The position numbers were made by a program, and so were the translations under genes. A stretch of 62,698 bases of DNA from an uncultured Prevotella sp. (GTDB lineage: Bacteria > Bacteroidota > Bacteroidia > Bacteroidales > Bacteroidaceae): assembly GCA_902491375.1 (NCBI GenBank), contig CABUHE010000008.1:1-62698 (forward strand), read 5' to 3'. The notes beneath the pieces are model-generated. The model did no database searches and was not told where the DNA came from. It saw only the letters and a list, made by a program, of their open reading frames with translations. Below are positions 26,171 through 35,402 of the stretch, piece by piece. Within the stretch, counting starts at the first letter, position 1; each line of letters begins with the position of its first letter.

Positions 26171-28219
26171 ATGGAACAAAAGAAAAATTATAAGCGCACG
26201 ACCGTAACCGCCGCGCTACCTTATGCCAACGGTGGAGTACACATTGGCCATCTGGCAGGTGTGTACGTGCCGGCCGACATCTACGTGCGCTACCTCAGAC
26301 TGAAAAAACAGGACGTTAAGTTTATCTGCGGAAGCGACGAGCACGGTGTGCCAATCACCATCCGCGCCAAGAAAGAGGGCATAACGCCCCAGCAGGTGGT
26401 CGACCGCTACCACTCAATGATAAAGAAGAGCTTTGAGGACTTCGGCATATCATTCGATATTTACAGCCGCACGACTTCTGAAACACATACCAAAGTGGCA
26501 TCAGATTTCTTCAAGAAGCTGTATGACGAAGGCAAACTCGTTGAGAAAACCTCAATGCAGTATTACGACGAAGAGGCTCATCAGTTCCTCGCCGACCGCT
26601 ATATCACAGGCGAATGTCCTCACTGCCACAACCCGAAAGCATACGGCGACCAGTGTGAGAAGTGCGGAAGCGACCTCGACCCGACCGAGCTTATCAACCC
26701 TGTCAGCGCCATAAGCGGCTCTAAGCCTGTATTGAAAGAGACAAAGAACTGGTACTTACCGCTGAACGAATATCAGGACTGGCTGAAAAAATGGATTCTT
26801 GAAGGACATAAAGAGTGGCGTCCTAACGTGTACGGACAGTGCAAGTCATGGCTCGACCTCGACCTTCAGCCGCGCGCAATGACCCGCGACCTCGACTGGG
26901 GAATCCCTGTCCCGGTAGACGGAGCGGAAGGAAAAGTACTCTATGTATGGTTCGACGCTCCTATCGGATATATCTCAAACACGAAGGAACTGCTGCCAGA
27001 CGACTGGGAAAAGTGGTGGAAAGACCCTGAGACACGCCTTGTTCACTTCATCGGAAAGGACAACATCGTGTTCCACTGCCTTATCTTCCCGACAATGTTG
27101 AAGGCTCACGGTGGTTACATCCTGCCTGACAATGTGCCGGCAAACGAGTTCCTCAACCTTGAGAACGACAAGATTTCAACATCACGCAACTGGGCTGTAT
27201 GGCTGCACGAATATCTCGTAGACCTGCCCGGAAAGCAGGACGTGCTGCGCTATGTGCTGACAGCCAACGCGCCAGAGACTAAGGACAACAACTTCACTTG
27301 GAAAGACTTCCAAGAGCGTAACAACAGTGAACTAGTTGGTATATACGGCAACTTCGTAAACCGTGCGCTCCAGCTTACAAAGAAATACTGGAACGGCGTA
27401 GTTCCTGCCTGCGGCGAACTTCAGGACATCGACAAGCAGACTATCGCAGAGTTCAAGGACGTTAAGGCTAACGTTGAGCGTCTGCTGGACAACTTCAAGT
27501 TCCGCGACGCACTCAAAGAGGCAATGAATCTCGCCCGCATCGGCAACAAGTATATCGCTGACTGCGAGCCGTGGAAGGTTGCAAAGACCGACATGAAGCG
27601 TGTTGAGACTATCCTCAACATCTCACTCCAGCTTGTAGCCAACCTTGCGATTGCCTTTGAACCGTTCCTGCCTTTCAGCAGTGCAAAGCTGCGCAAGATG
27701 CTCAACATCGAGACATTCGACTGGAACCAGCTCGGCTCTACCGACCTGCTTGAGGCCGGACATCAGCTGGCTGAGCCTGAACTTCTGTTCGAGAAGATTG
27801 AAGACGACGTCATCAACAAACAGTTACAGAAGCTTGAGGACACAAAGAAGGCCAACGCTGAAGCCAACTACAAGGCTAAGGAGATTAAGCCGAACATTCC
27901 TTTCGAGGACTTCGAGAAGCTCGACATCCGTGTAGGATTCATCAAAGCGTGTGAGAAAGTGAAGAAAGCTGACAAGCTGTTGAAGTTCACTATCGACGAC
28001 GGAAGCGGCAAAGACCGCACTATCGTGAGCGGAATCGCAAAATACTACAAGCCTGAAGACCTTGTAGGCAAGCGTGTATGCTTCGTCGCAAACCTTGCTC
28101 CGCGCAAGCTGAAAGGCATCGAGAGCCAAGGCATGATTCTCTCAGCAGAAGACTTCGACGGCTCTCTGAGCGTAATAACAACATCAGCCGATGTTAAGCC
28201 GGGCAGTCTGGTATGCTGA
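26171..28219 (+). CDS. metG: Methionyl-tRNA synthetase
   Basis: The 682-residue enzyme charges tRNA-Met with methionine. It has the class I HIGH-type motif (ALPYANGGVHIGHLAG), a zinc-binding insert with CPHCHNPKAYGDQCEKCG, and the KMSKS-type loop in the variant form NDKISTSRNWAVW. An anticodon-binding domain and a C-terminal tRNA-binding (EMAP/Trbp111-like) domain (LDIRVGFIKACEKVKKADKL) follow. The length is normal for the dimeric bacterial form. The start at ATG 26171 places the conserved N-terminus right after Met and agrees with the promoter 51 nt upstream. A long bidirectional terminator separates it from the convergent receptor gene. Confidence 0.97.
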   Translation: MEQKKNYKRTTVTAALPYANGGVHIGHLAGVYVPADIYVRYLRLKKQDVKFICGSDEHGVPITIRAKKEGITPQQVVDRYHSMIKKSFEDFGISFDIYSRTTSETHTKVASDFFKKLYDEGKLVEKTSMQYYDEEAHQFLADRYITGECPHCHNPKAYGDQCEKCGSDLDPTELINPVSAISGSKPVLKETKNWYLPLNEYQDWLKKWILEGHKEWRPNVYGQCKSWLDLDLQPRAMTRDLDWGIPVPVDGAEGKVLYVWFDAPIGYISNTKELLPDDWEKWWKDPETRLVHFIGKDNIVFHCLIFPTMLKAHGGYILPDNVPANEFLNLENDKISTSRNWAVWLHEYLVDLPGKQDVLRYVLTANAPETKDNNFTWKDFQERNNSELVGIYGNFVNRALQLTKKYWNGVVPACGELQDIDKQTIAEFKDVKANVERLLDNFKFRDALKEAMNLARIGNKYIADCEPWKVAKTDMKRVETILNISLQLVANLAIAFEPFLPFSSAKLRKMLNIETFDWNQLGSTDLLEAGHQLAEPELLFEKIEDDVINKQLQKLEDTKKANAEANYKAKEIKPNIPFEDFEKLDIRVGFIKACEKVKKADKLLKFTIDDGSGKDRTIVSGIAKYYKPEDLVGKRVCFVANLAPRKLKGIESQGMILSAEDFDGSLSVITTSADVKPGSLVC

Positions 28220-28256
28220 TAAAGCATTGCTGACACCAGCCCGAAAGCAATAAAAC

Positions 28257-28341
28257 ACATAAAAGGAGCAACCCCTGAACAGCCTTCCTCAGTATAAACA
28301 ACTGAATGGAAACAGGCGTTCAGGGGTTGCTCCTTTTATGT
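28257..28341. terminator. Bidirectional terminator with a 24-bp perfect stem
   Basis: A 24-bp uninterrupted stem (left arm starts ACATAAAAGGAGCAACCCC, right arm is its exact complement) closes a 37-nt loop that can form a smaller hairpin (CAGT/ACTG, TTCC/GGAA). It lies between the convergent metG and TonB-type receptor genes and has AAAA/TTTT tracts in its stem that would serve both directions. Confidence 0.8.
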
Positions 28342-28375
28342 TCTGCCTTTATTTCCTTATGCGGAAGGAGCGGCA

Positions 28376-30868
28376 TTAATCCATGCTGTCCATGCCTCCG
28401 CCTTCCTCTCCGCTCATATTTGCGCTGTTGTCAACCTTCTTCTTAGGTGCTTTCGCCTTCATATTACCGAAGTTGTAAGTCAGCGTAAAGTTCACTGTGC
28501 GGCCGCTGCGCCAGTTTTTCTGGTAACGGGTGAATGTCTCCGAGCTTGTATATGTCTCAAACTTACCAGTGTTAAGTACATCACGGCAGTTTATGGCGAG
28601 CATCAGCTTGCGGTCGAGGAACGACTTGCGCAAGCCCAGATTGAGCCTGAAGTTGCCCTTGCGGTAGCCCTGTGCCACTGTCTGACGTGAACGGTAACGG
28701 CCCGTAACCTGGAAAGATATGTCCCAAGGCAGCATCAACGATGCCTGCATACGTGCGTTCCATGTGAAGTTACTGTTGCCCTCGCCCGTAACGGTCTGGC
28801 CGTCTATGTCGTAAGTAAAGCCGTTAAGCTTGTAGTAATAGGCGTTGGCTGTTGTGGTAAGATTAAGTATCTTGCATATCTGGTTCTTCATTACAAGCTC
28901 GACACCTGAGCTTAGACTCTTGGCAACATTCATGAAAGTCTGATACATCATGCCGTCGGAGCTGCTCTGATAGCTTATGCGCTCGATGACGTCTTCTGTC
29001 GGACGGTAGTATGCGCTGACAAGCAATGAGTTGGCGCTCCATGTCTTCAGGTAGTTGAGAGAGAACGAGTTGCTGTACTCAGGAGTAAGTTCAGGGTTAC
29101 CGAACGATACCATTGAAGCGTCGCGAGTGTTGCGGAAGCTGTTCAACTGACCTCCCCACGGACGGCGAAGACGGCGCGTATAGTTAAGCTGCAACTGCTG
29201 CGACTCGGTCAGCTGATATGAAAGGAACAGGCTCGGGAACAACTGGAAGAAGTCTTTCTTGAACGCAGGGTCGCGCTTCGAGGGGTCATGCTCCTGCTCA
29301 TAGTCGTAACTTTCAGAGTTGACACGCCAATACTCACCACGCAGACCGGCCATTACACCGAGCTTGCCGAACTTCATCGTGGCGGTAGCATAGAGCGCGT
29401 GCAGGTCCATATTGTATATAAAGCGGTTGTAGTATTCCTGGTCTTCCACCTGATTTACGCCTTCCCAGCTCGTCTCGTCGATATAAGACTCCTGCGGAGA
29501 GTTCTCGCGGCGGAAGTTGCCCTGGTATCCTGCCTGAAACATTATGTCCTCGGTTATAGGATTCTCATAGTCGAGTTTGACCTCCCATGAGTGATTTCGG
29601 TTGAACATCGGGCGGTACTGGTAGTCGTATTCGACAGGCTTCGGCTCGTCAAAATACTCCGTACTGTCCTGATAAACGTTGTCCTGATCCATCCGCCAGT
29701 TATTATAATCGACGGTGAAGTCGAGATAATGGCGGTCGGTGAAGTTGTGGCGATAGTTGAACTCGCCGTAGAACATACGCATATCGTTATGCCCCGACGA
29801 GTTACGCAGCATTATGTAGCTGTCCTGCGGAGCGCCGATTGTTCCGTAGTGATATGGAGTTACGCCGCCGTTCTTGTGGCTTCCGACCATCATCATGCCT
29901 GAGAGCGAGAACGCGTCTTTATTGGTTGCGTTGTAGGTTATGCCCGCACGGCTGAACAGGTTGTTGCCCATACGGTTGTTCTCGGTAGTGTACGACTGAT
30001 ACTGATGGGTGTTCAGATACTCCTGATAGCTCGACGAGCCGCCGTCGTTGGCACGGTGGCGGTAGCCGATGTTCACATATCCTTCCCATTTGCCTACATT
30101 GAAGTTGATGTTTCCGCTGGCGTTGGCGCTGCCTCTTGAGCTGCCACCGCCCTGCACCGAACCGTAGTAACCGGCCGTGCGGTCCTTCTTCAACACAATG
30201 TTGATGATACCTGCGCTACCCTCGGCACTGTATTTTGCCGACGGATTGTCAATAACCTCTATTCGGTCGATGCTCTCTGCCGGCAGCTGTTGCAGTATCT
30301 CGGCACGGTTGTCGCTGGTCAGTCCGCTGGCCTTTCCGTTAATCCAGACCTCCACGCTGGTGTTTCCGCGCAGCGATATGTTGCCCTCGGTGTCGACCTC
30401 TACCGACGGAATATTCTCAAGCACGTCGCTCGCCGCGCCTCCGGCGTTGCTTATGTCCTGCGACACGTCAAACGACTTGCGGTCAACCTCAAGCCTCATA
30501 GCCGGACGCTGAGCCGTAACCGTAACTTCCTGAAGCGTCTGGCTGTCCTCTGAGAGATTAATCTTCTTAAAATTGGTGTGCTTATGTTCAGCCTCAAGCG
30601 TGAAGTCCCTGTTAAACTCAGTATAACCCATGTACGACAGCTTTATCGTGTAGCTGCCGTATGGCAGGCCTGTAACATAAAACAGACCTTTCTCGTCTGA
30701 TATCGCACCTTTTATAAACTTCTGCGTGGCTTTGTCGTACACGGCTATATTAACGAACGGCATCGAGCTGCCCGTAGCCGTGTCTACCACCTTTCCCCTT
30801 ACGCTGCCTTGCGCGTGACACAGGGCAGCACTCAATACAAGTAGACAAAAAACGATAAGTTTCTTCAT
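28376..30868 (-). CDS. TonB-dependent receptor-like outer membrane beta-barrel protein
   Basis: This 830-residue protein has a signal peptide (ending AALCHAQ), a carboxypeptidase-regulatory-like domain (about 22-105; VRGKVVDTATGSSMPFVNIAV), a plug domain (about 115-230; ASDVLENIPSVEVDTEGNISL, VWINGKAS) and a barrel of the OMP_b-brl_3 type. About 25 polar residues (NSANMSGEEGGGMDSMD) follow the last barrel strand, a tail seen in this family. It lacks the SusC signature, a SusD neighbour and an STN domain, so it is a solitary receptor of unknown ligand. tRNA-Arg is divergent from it with its own promoter. Confidence 0.85.
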   Translation of the reverse strand: MKKLIVFCLLVLSAALCHAQGSVRGKVVDTATGSSMPFVNIAVYDKATQKFIKGAISDEKGLFYVTGLPYGSYTIKLSYMGYTEFNRDFTLEAEHKHTNFKKINLSEDSQTLQEVTVTAQRPAMRLEVDRKSFDVSQDISNAGGAASDVLENIPSVEVDTEGNISLRGNTSVEVWINGKASGLTSDNRAEILQQLPAESIDRIEVIDNPSAKYSAEGSAGIINIVLKKDRTAGYYGSVQGGGSSRGSANASGNINFNVGKWEGYVNIGYRHRANDGGSSSYQEYLNTHQYQSYTTENNRMGNNLFSRAGITYNATNKDAFSLSGMMMVGSHKNGGVTPYHYGTIGAPQDSYIMLRNSSGHNDMRMFYGEFNYRHNFTDRHYLDFTVDYNNWRMDQDNVYQDSTEYFDEPKPVEYDYQYRPMFNRNHSWEVKLDYENPITEDIMFQAGYQGNFRRENSPQESYIDETSWEGVNQVEDQEYYNRFIYNMDLHALYATATMKFGKLGVMAGLRGEYWRVNSESYDYEQEHDPSKRDPAFKKDFFQLFPSLFLSYQLTESQQLQLNYTRRLRRPWGGQLNSFRNTRDASMVSFGNPELTPEYSNSFSLNYLKTWSANSLLVSAYYRPTEDVIERISYQSSSDGMMYQTFMNVAKSLSSGVELVMKNQICKILNLTTTANAYYYKLNGFTYDIDGQTVTGEGNSNFTWNARMQASLMLPWDISFQVTGRYRSRQTVAQGYRKGNFRLNLGLRKSFLDRKLMLAINCRDVLNTGKFETYTSSETFTRYQKNWRSGRTVNFTLTYNFGNMKAKAPKKKVDNSANMSGEEGGGMDSMD

Positions 30869-30932
30869 AACACTTTATCAGATTGATTACGTTCCGAAAA
30901 GTTTAATTGTTTATATGTTTTTTCACAAATAA

Positions 30933-30964
30933 TTTGGTTTTACGATGCAAACAGATTACCTTTG
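30933..30964 (+). promoter_or_regulatory. Canonical promoter of tRNA-Arg
   Basis: TTTG at 30933-30936, a 20-nt spacer and TACCTTTG at 30957-30964 match the Bacteroidetes consensus. The tRNA begins 11 nt downstream. Confidence 0.8.
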
Positions 30965-30975
30965 CACGTGGATTG

Positions 30976-31047
30976 GGTCTCATAGTTCAATGGATAGAAC
31001 AAGTCTCTCCTAAAGATTAGATCCGAGTTCGATTCTCGGTGAGACCA
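30976..31047 (+). tRNA. tRNA-Arg (anticodon CCT)
   Basis: The 72-nt sequence folds as a cloverleaf. The acceptor stem GGTCTCA pairs with TGAGACC, with A as the discriminator base. The D stem is GTTC/GAAC. The anticodon stem is AGTCT/AGATT with loop CTCCTAA, and the T arm is CCGAG-TTCGATT-CTCGG. The anticodon CCT reads AGG (Arg). CCA is not encoded. A consensus promoter lies just upstream and no phage gene is adjacent. The next 430 nt hold no gene; 31420-31465 contains faint, degenerate traces of the 22-nt repeat. Confidence 0.95.
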
Positions 31048-31479
31048 CTCCAGACTCCTTTCATCTCTATGCGCAGGCCTAAGGTCTGCGCTTTTTATAT
31101 TTAAGCAGGTTCCGACGGTATTGTCAAGGCAGGTCTGTAACCTGACAAATGACGGTAAAGCATAGCATTTTGTATCGTCAAATTAAACCTGAATAACTAT
31201 TGTTTGTTATTTATTAACATAAATGTACAAAGTCTGACAACAGTCCGTCTTATCCCAAAGAAGCCCAGCAAGCAATCCACACATATAACAATAAACAATA
31301 ATACTGCCCGGCAGCAGGCTCTAACCTGCAACCGGGCAGTACCCGTAAGTATTACCAACAAGGCCGACAGTCTTACGTTATCTTGATTACGCAAGTACAA
31401 ACCAGCCATAGACAGAAAGCATTTACAGCACGCAAAAAAATATCTGAAGCGCTGATATTAAAGCTCTCTGAAGCCATTA

Positions 31480-31983
31480 TCAGTCAAAGCCAACCCAATG
31501 TTCGGGATAGTCCTTATAATTCTCGTCCCAATCCTTTGGAGGCCAAGCTTCACCATCAGGCCACCAATAAGGCGGCCACTCCTTAACCTCGTAATCAGTT
31601 ACTACCTCGTCAGACAAGACCTCAAGCACCTCGTACACATATCCGTTTACATAAGCAGGCTCGCCTTCCGCCGCCTTATGATACTCAGCCCTTATACGCA
31701 CCTTATACCGGTGGCCTTCCTGCCAGATATCTCTCATCCCGTACAAACCACCAAACACCCCTGTCTTGCCCCTTGGGTCGGTTATTACATAGCCTTTCTT
31801 CCAAATACTTGGATCAAAAAAATACTCTGAATAACACCGTCCTTGGTAAGGCAGGACAGTCCACTCCTCCTCAAACGGCGGGGGTGTATTGTCCTCGTCG
31901 TCAGAACATGAAGCGAAGCCGAAGCACACGGACAGGACGGCGAGGAAAAAGAAATGAAAAGATTTAACAAAATAATGTTTCAT
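31480..31983 (-). CDS. Trp/Pro-rich lipoprotein, partner of the astacin-like protease
   Basis: The 167-residue protein has a lipoprotein signal with lipobox GFASC (Cys26). The mature part has no family I recognise. Its C-terminus is unusual: two PP-containing motifs (WPPYWWPDGE, then AWPPKDWDENYKDYPEHW) give six tryptophans among about 30 residues. The gene starts 2 nt after the stop of the astacin-like protease gene on the same strand, so both are translated from one message. It could anchor, inhibit or present the protease, but this is only an inference from position. Its base composition is closer to the chromosome average than that of the protease gene. Confidence 0.75.
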   Translation of the reverse strand: MKHYFVKSFHFFFLAVLSVCFGFASCSDDEDNTPPPFEEEWTVLPYQGRCYSEYFFDPSIWKKGYVITDPRGKTGVFGGLYGMRDIWQEGHRYKVRIRAEYHKAAEGEPAYVNGYVYEVLEVLSDEVVTDYEVKEWPPYWWPDGEAWPPKDWDENYKDYPEHWVGFD

Positions 31984-31985
31984 AA

Positions 31986-33329
31986 TTATACTATTGAAAT
32001 GAATGTATCGTTTTTGTCAGGATTGCCAGTTTCATTAGGTATAGGCTTCTGCACACCATTAATTATAGCTTTATCCAAATATAAATATACCATAGGAGTA
32101 TACATAAGGCTCTTCAATACTAAAAGCTTTAAAGCAGAAGAAGTTCCTTTCACCGAACCTTTCAAAGTTACACTTACATTAAAGCCTCCCTGAGGAATAT
32201 TAACATTACGAATATAACTTTCTGTCCAAGTAGGAGATTGAGACAATGGTATTTCTGTATGATATACTTCACGTCCATTCCGCCTATTAGTTATTGAAAT
32301 AATTGTTCTAACATCAAAATCGTTTATCGAATAACCGCCCAACGACGTTGGATTATATTTGTATTGGAACTTGAAATCTAAATTAGCGCCTTCAGGACAT
32401 TGCAGACTCTTTGTCCTACGATATTCATAATCACTATTGTAAGGAGGATTGTATCCTGCCGGATCGAAAAATTTAAACTGACTGATAGGCTGTAAAAGAG
32501 CTAATGTCTTCATGTCTGTATATGATAAGCTATCCCTTTGACCACGGAAACTACTTCCATCCAACTTCTTCATATATTGGTCAGACCCATACAACATTAT
32601 AGAACCGAAATCAAATGCGCCAACATCTACGCCTTTCAATCCGTTCTCAGCGTATTTTTTATATTGAACACGCATATTGTCCGACATACCTTCAAAATTT
32701 ATCCTTACATAATTATCTCGGTCTGTACGGCATTGCTCATGATACATACCAAGATGGTGACAAATTTCATGAACAATAACCCCGACATTATAATCGTCAT
32801 CTTCGTTAATTGTTATTGTCTGTTTTCCACCTTTTCTTCCTATATAATCTGAAGAGCCTCTCACACCATAATCCAATTTTGCCCTTAAGAATTGTATGTA
32901 ATCACTCTGTCCATTACGTTCTTCCATATCAATATAAGAACCGTTTTCAATCCATTCAATAGCCTTTTGTATACTATTCAGATATGTTTGCGAAGTTATT
33001 CCTTCGGTAGAATAATACACCTTATTATTTGGCCACGACCTATTAAGTATCGCAGCACCTCTCGTTTGTACGCTGTCCAAATCCTCCTTTGCAAGGAATA
33101 TATCACCTTGAAATACATAATGATCACCTTTATCAACAACAGCAGCCTCACTTCCCCACAAATTTATTGTGTTGAAGCTGTAATTGTTTTCGTCATACTT
33201 GGGATCATCAGGATTAAAAATTTCTTCATTAACGCTACTCAATAAGATGTCATCATTTTGGCAAGAAACAAAAACACTACCACATGATAAAACCATCATC
33301 CCACAAATAAACAAAACTTTCTTTTCCAT
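31986..33329 (-). CDS. Astacin-like (M12A) zinc metalloprotease lipoprotein
   Basis: This 447-residue lipoprotein (lipobox FVSC, Cys23) carries the full astacin zinc signature HExxHxxGxxHEQxRxDRDxYV at residues 187-208 (HEICHHLGMYHEQCRTDRDN...), with H187, H191 and H197 as ligands and E188 as catalytic base. The Met-turn is SIMLYG, Leu replacing the usual His before the tyrosine. A propeptide ending near TRG (89-91) precedes the catalytic domain. About 150 residues of beta-rich C-terminal domain follow. It should act outside the outer membrane on protein or peptide substrates. The gene is distinctly AT-rich compared with its neighbours, a sign of transfer. It is tightly coupled to the following lipoprotein gene. 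Confidence 0.88.
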   Translation of the reverse strand: MEKKVLFICGMMVLSCGSVFVSCQNDDILLSSVNEEIFNPDDPKYDENNYSFNTINLWGSEAAVVDKGDHYVFQGDIFLAKEDLDSVQTRGAAILNRSWPNNKVYYSTEGITSQTYLNSIQKAIEWIENGSYIDMEERNGQSDYIQFLRAKLDYGVRGSSDYIGRKGGKQTITINEDDDYNVGVIVHEICHHLGMYHEQCRTDRDNYVRINFEGMSDNMRVQYKKYAENGLKGVDVGAFDFGSIMLYGSDQYMKKLDGSSFRGQRDSLSYTDMKTLALLQPISQFKFFDPAGYNPPYNSDYEYRRTKSLQCPEGANLDFKFQYKYNPTSLGGYSINDFDVRTIISITNRRNGREVYHTEIPLSQSPTWTESYIRNVNIPQGGFNVSVTLKGSVKGTSSALKLLVLKSLMYTPMVYLYLDKAIINGVQKPIPNETGNPDKNDTFISIV

Positions 33330-33430
33330 AATAATTAAATTTACGTTGAATAATGTTAATTAGGCCATACAATATTGCAAATATTATAAATTGCAAATAA
33401 AAACATATAAATTAAACCAATTTCATTGTA

Positions 33431-33438
33431 CAAATATA
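33431..33438 (-). promoter_or_regulatory. -7 element of the astacin-like protease gene
   Basis: The top strand CAAATATA reads TATATTTG on the minus strand, 102 nt upstream of the start codon. The region between is AT-rich. The match is partial because no -33 box was found. Confidence 0.4.
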
Positions 33439-33680
33439 TAAAATAAATAAATTACAACCATACTTTTTGCTACAAAAGCTTTGATATTTAATAAATTTTA
33501 TAAAAAATCACAATAAACAGGCCTATATTCCGCACGGAATTGTAATCTTACAGACAACATAAAACAGGCTGGCACAGGTAATATTTAAAGAAGCAAAGAG
33601 ATGGAAACAAAGTCCAAAGGTAACTATTAGAGAACAATATCAGTATCAACAGTTTACAGACTTACGGCCGTTGCCGATGC

Positions 33681-33768
33681 AAAAGGTGGCCTTTCACGCT
33701 GCGAAAAGGCATCTTTTACAGCACGAAAGATGCTCTTTCACAACGCAATATGCCACCTTTCGCCAAGC
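33681..33768. repeat. 22-nt tetrad repeat, locus E
   Basis: Four contiguous 22-nt units start at 33681, 33703, 33725 and 33747. The locus is arranged as a nested inverted array: unit 1 (GGTGGC) is complementary to unit 4 (GCCACC), and unit 2 (GGCATCTTT) to unit 3 (AAAGATGC). It lies between the divergent astacin and small lipoprotein genes. Nothing else was recognised in the 33330-33958 gap. Confidence 0.85.
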
Positions 33769-33958
33769 ACGCGTTTGCATGACAATCAGAGAACGACGAC
33801 AGACGGACACAAAAACGGCTGACAGTAACAAAAAGAATAATCTAAAAAAATGTTGTCGCGATTTTACTTTTCGGCATTTAGATACTCTAATATAATGAAA
33901 CGTCTATAAATTTAAGGCGTTTAATCGAAAAGATTAATAACTTTAAAACTTACAGACC

Positions 33959-34180
33959 ATGAAACATACATCAATACTGAAAACCTGCATAATGGCTCTA
34001 TGCGCAGCCATGCTCTGCGGATCGTGCATTGTACAGAAAGACCGTCCGCACAGACCGCGGCACCACAAGAAGGCAAAACCGCACAAGAAACCCAAACCGC
34101 CGAGAAGACACGGGCCGCACCACGTATATTTAGAAACGGGAAATGACGGCAACACGTATTATGCGTGGAACGTGGAATAG
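33959..34180 (+). CDS. Small His/Lys/Pro-rich lipoprotein
   Basis: This 73-residue protein has a lipoprotein signal (lipobox LCGSC, Cys23). A low-complexity basic segment rich in His, Lys, Arg and Pro follows (KDRPHRPRHHKKAKPHKK and onward), then a short C-terminal YLETGNDGNTYYAWNV motif. Small lipoproteins of this kind are common in Bacteroidales. The many histidines could bind metal, but nothing proves this. It stands alone, with a hairpin at 34250-34284 downstream. Confidence 0.7.
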   Translation: MKHTSILKTCIMALCAAMLCGSCIVQKDRPHRPRHHKKAKPHKKPKPPRRHGPHHVYLETGNDGNTYYAWNVE

Positions 34181-34249
34181 CTCAATAAACAATAACCATC
34201 GCACCGCCAGCGAAAGGCGGAACAACCAATAAACACTGATTAAATCAAG

Positions 34250-34284
34250 ACCATAAGCCGGAAGCTGACGCTCTGGCTTATGGT
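34250..34284 (+). terminator. Hairpin downstream of small lipoprotein gene
   Basis: A 10-bp perfect stem ACCATAAGCC/GGCTTATGGT lies 70 nt after the lipoprotein stop codon. It lacks a strong T-run, so terminator function is likely but not certain. Confidence 0.5.
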
Positions 34285-34419
34285 TGTCTGTACCTGAAAA
34301 CTGCTGCTCCAAACAACCGGAACAACACTTATTAAGCAACCGCAGATATTACACTTCAAACACTTTACCTCTGCGACAGATGCAAATATTTATAAAGATA
34401 GCCTAATAATGTTACAAAT

Positions 34420-34451
34420 ATTGCATTAAAAAGTATTTTTAGCTATCTTTG
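34420..34451 (+). promoter_or_regulatory. Promoter immediately before a lipoprotein gene
   Basis: ATTG at 34420-34423 (one mismatch to TTTG), a 20-nt spacer and TATCTTTG at 34444-34451 form a near-consensus promoter. The start codon at 34464 is only 12 nt after the -7 box, so the mRNA leader would be about 6 nt or less. Confidence 0.65.
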
Positions 34452-34463
34452 CAGTTTGAACTG

Positions 34464-35402
34464 ATGAGAATCTTAAAATACATAACGGCATGCCTGCTGG
34501 CGGCGCTCATGGCGGCGTGCGGCAATGGCGGAGACAACAACGAGAGAGTGCGCTCGGTGTACTACTGGAGTACTGTGCTCGACATCGACAGCACGAAGCA
34601 GGACTTCATCGACCGTCACGGCATAAGCCGCATGTACGTCAGATACTTCGACGTGGTAATCGGCGAGGACGGACGGCCCGTGCCCAACGCCACACTGAGG
34701 TTCAGAACAGGCGTGCCGCGCGGCATGGAGATTGTGCCGACGGTCTATATCGTTAACGACTGCATGGCAGCCGACACCACAGACCTTGCCCGACTGACGC
34801 TAAGACGCATAATGCAGATGAACGCCACGAACGATGTCGGCAAGGTGAAGGAGATACAGATAGACTGCGACTGGACACGGCGCACACGCCAGCGCTACTT
34901 CGGTTTTCTGCGCACACTGCGCCGCTTGGCGGCAGCTGAGGGCATAGAGGTTACGGCTACGATACGCCTGCACCAGCTCGCCGAGAGCGCGCCGCCCGTC
35001 AAGAGAGGCGTACTGATGATGTATAATACGGGCGACTTCACCGACATCAGCTGCGGCAAGCCGATTCTCGACATGCGCGACGCAGCGCCATACCTGCGCC
35101 ATCTGGCCGACTATGAGCTTCCGCTGTCGGCAGCCTACCCTATTTACTCGTGGCGCATACTCTTCCGTGGCGGCAGATATGTCGGCATAATGCACCGCGA
35201 CGACGACCTGCCCGTACTCCAGGGCGACTCAATCGTGATACGCGCACCTACGCTCGGCGACATAACCGACGCCGCAAAATCAATAAGCAGCCGGCGCATA
35301 CAGGCCAACAGAGAGATAATACTGTTTGACCTGAATAATCAGAACATAACACGATTTAAACCCGATGACTATGAGAAGATATTTAATTACAGCGATATTT
35401 AG
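34464..35402 (+). CDS. Lipoprotein of unknown function with possible TIM-barrel fold
   Basis: This 312-residue lipoprotein (lipobox LMAAC, Cys19) belongs to no family I can name with confidence. Motifs such as IQIDCDWTRRTRQRYFGFLR and VTATIRLHQL, followed by YNTGDF, look like strands and loops of a glycoside-hydrolase-like TIM barrel (DUF3142-like), but no catalytic pair is clear. ATG 34464 is chosen because it gives a proper signal peptide and follows the promoter. The downstream gene overlaps it by 38 nt in another frame, so the two products are coupled and probably work together. Confidence 0.75.
   Translation: MRILKYITACLLAALMAACGNGGDNNERVRSVYYWSTVLDIDSTKQDFIDRHGISRMYVRYFDVVIGEDGRPVPNATLRFRTGVPRGMEIVPTVYIVNDCMAADTTDLARLTLRRIMQMNATNDVGKVKEIQIDCDWTRRTRQRYFGFLRTLRRLAAAEGIEVTATIRLHQLAESAPPVKRGVLMMYNTGDFTDISCGKPILDMRDAAPYLRHLADYELPLSAAYPIYSWRILFRGGRYVGIMHRDDDLPVLQGDSIVIRAPTLGDITDAAKSISSRRIQANREIILFDLNNQNITRFKPDDYEKIFNYSDI

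Noticed and set aside
30976..31047. tRNA-Arg as attachment site of the recombinase at 22.8 kb
   Set aside because: It is 7 kb away, with metG and a receptor gene between, and no partial tRNA copy was found.
31420..31465. Eighth tetrad repeat locus
   Set aside because: Only faint traces (GAAAGCATTT, GCACGCAAAAAAATATCT) occur and the 22-nt period is not maintained, so it is at most a decayed copy.
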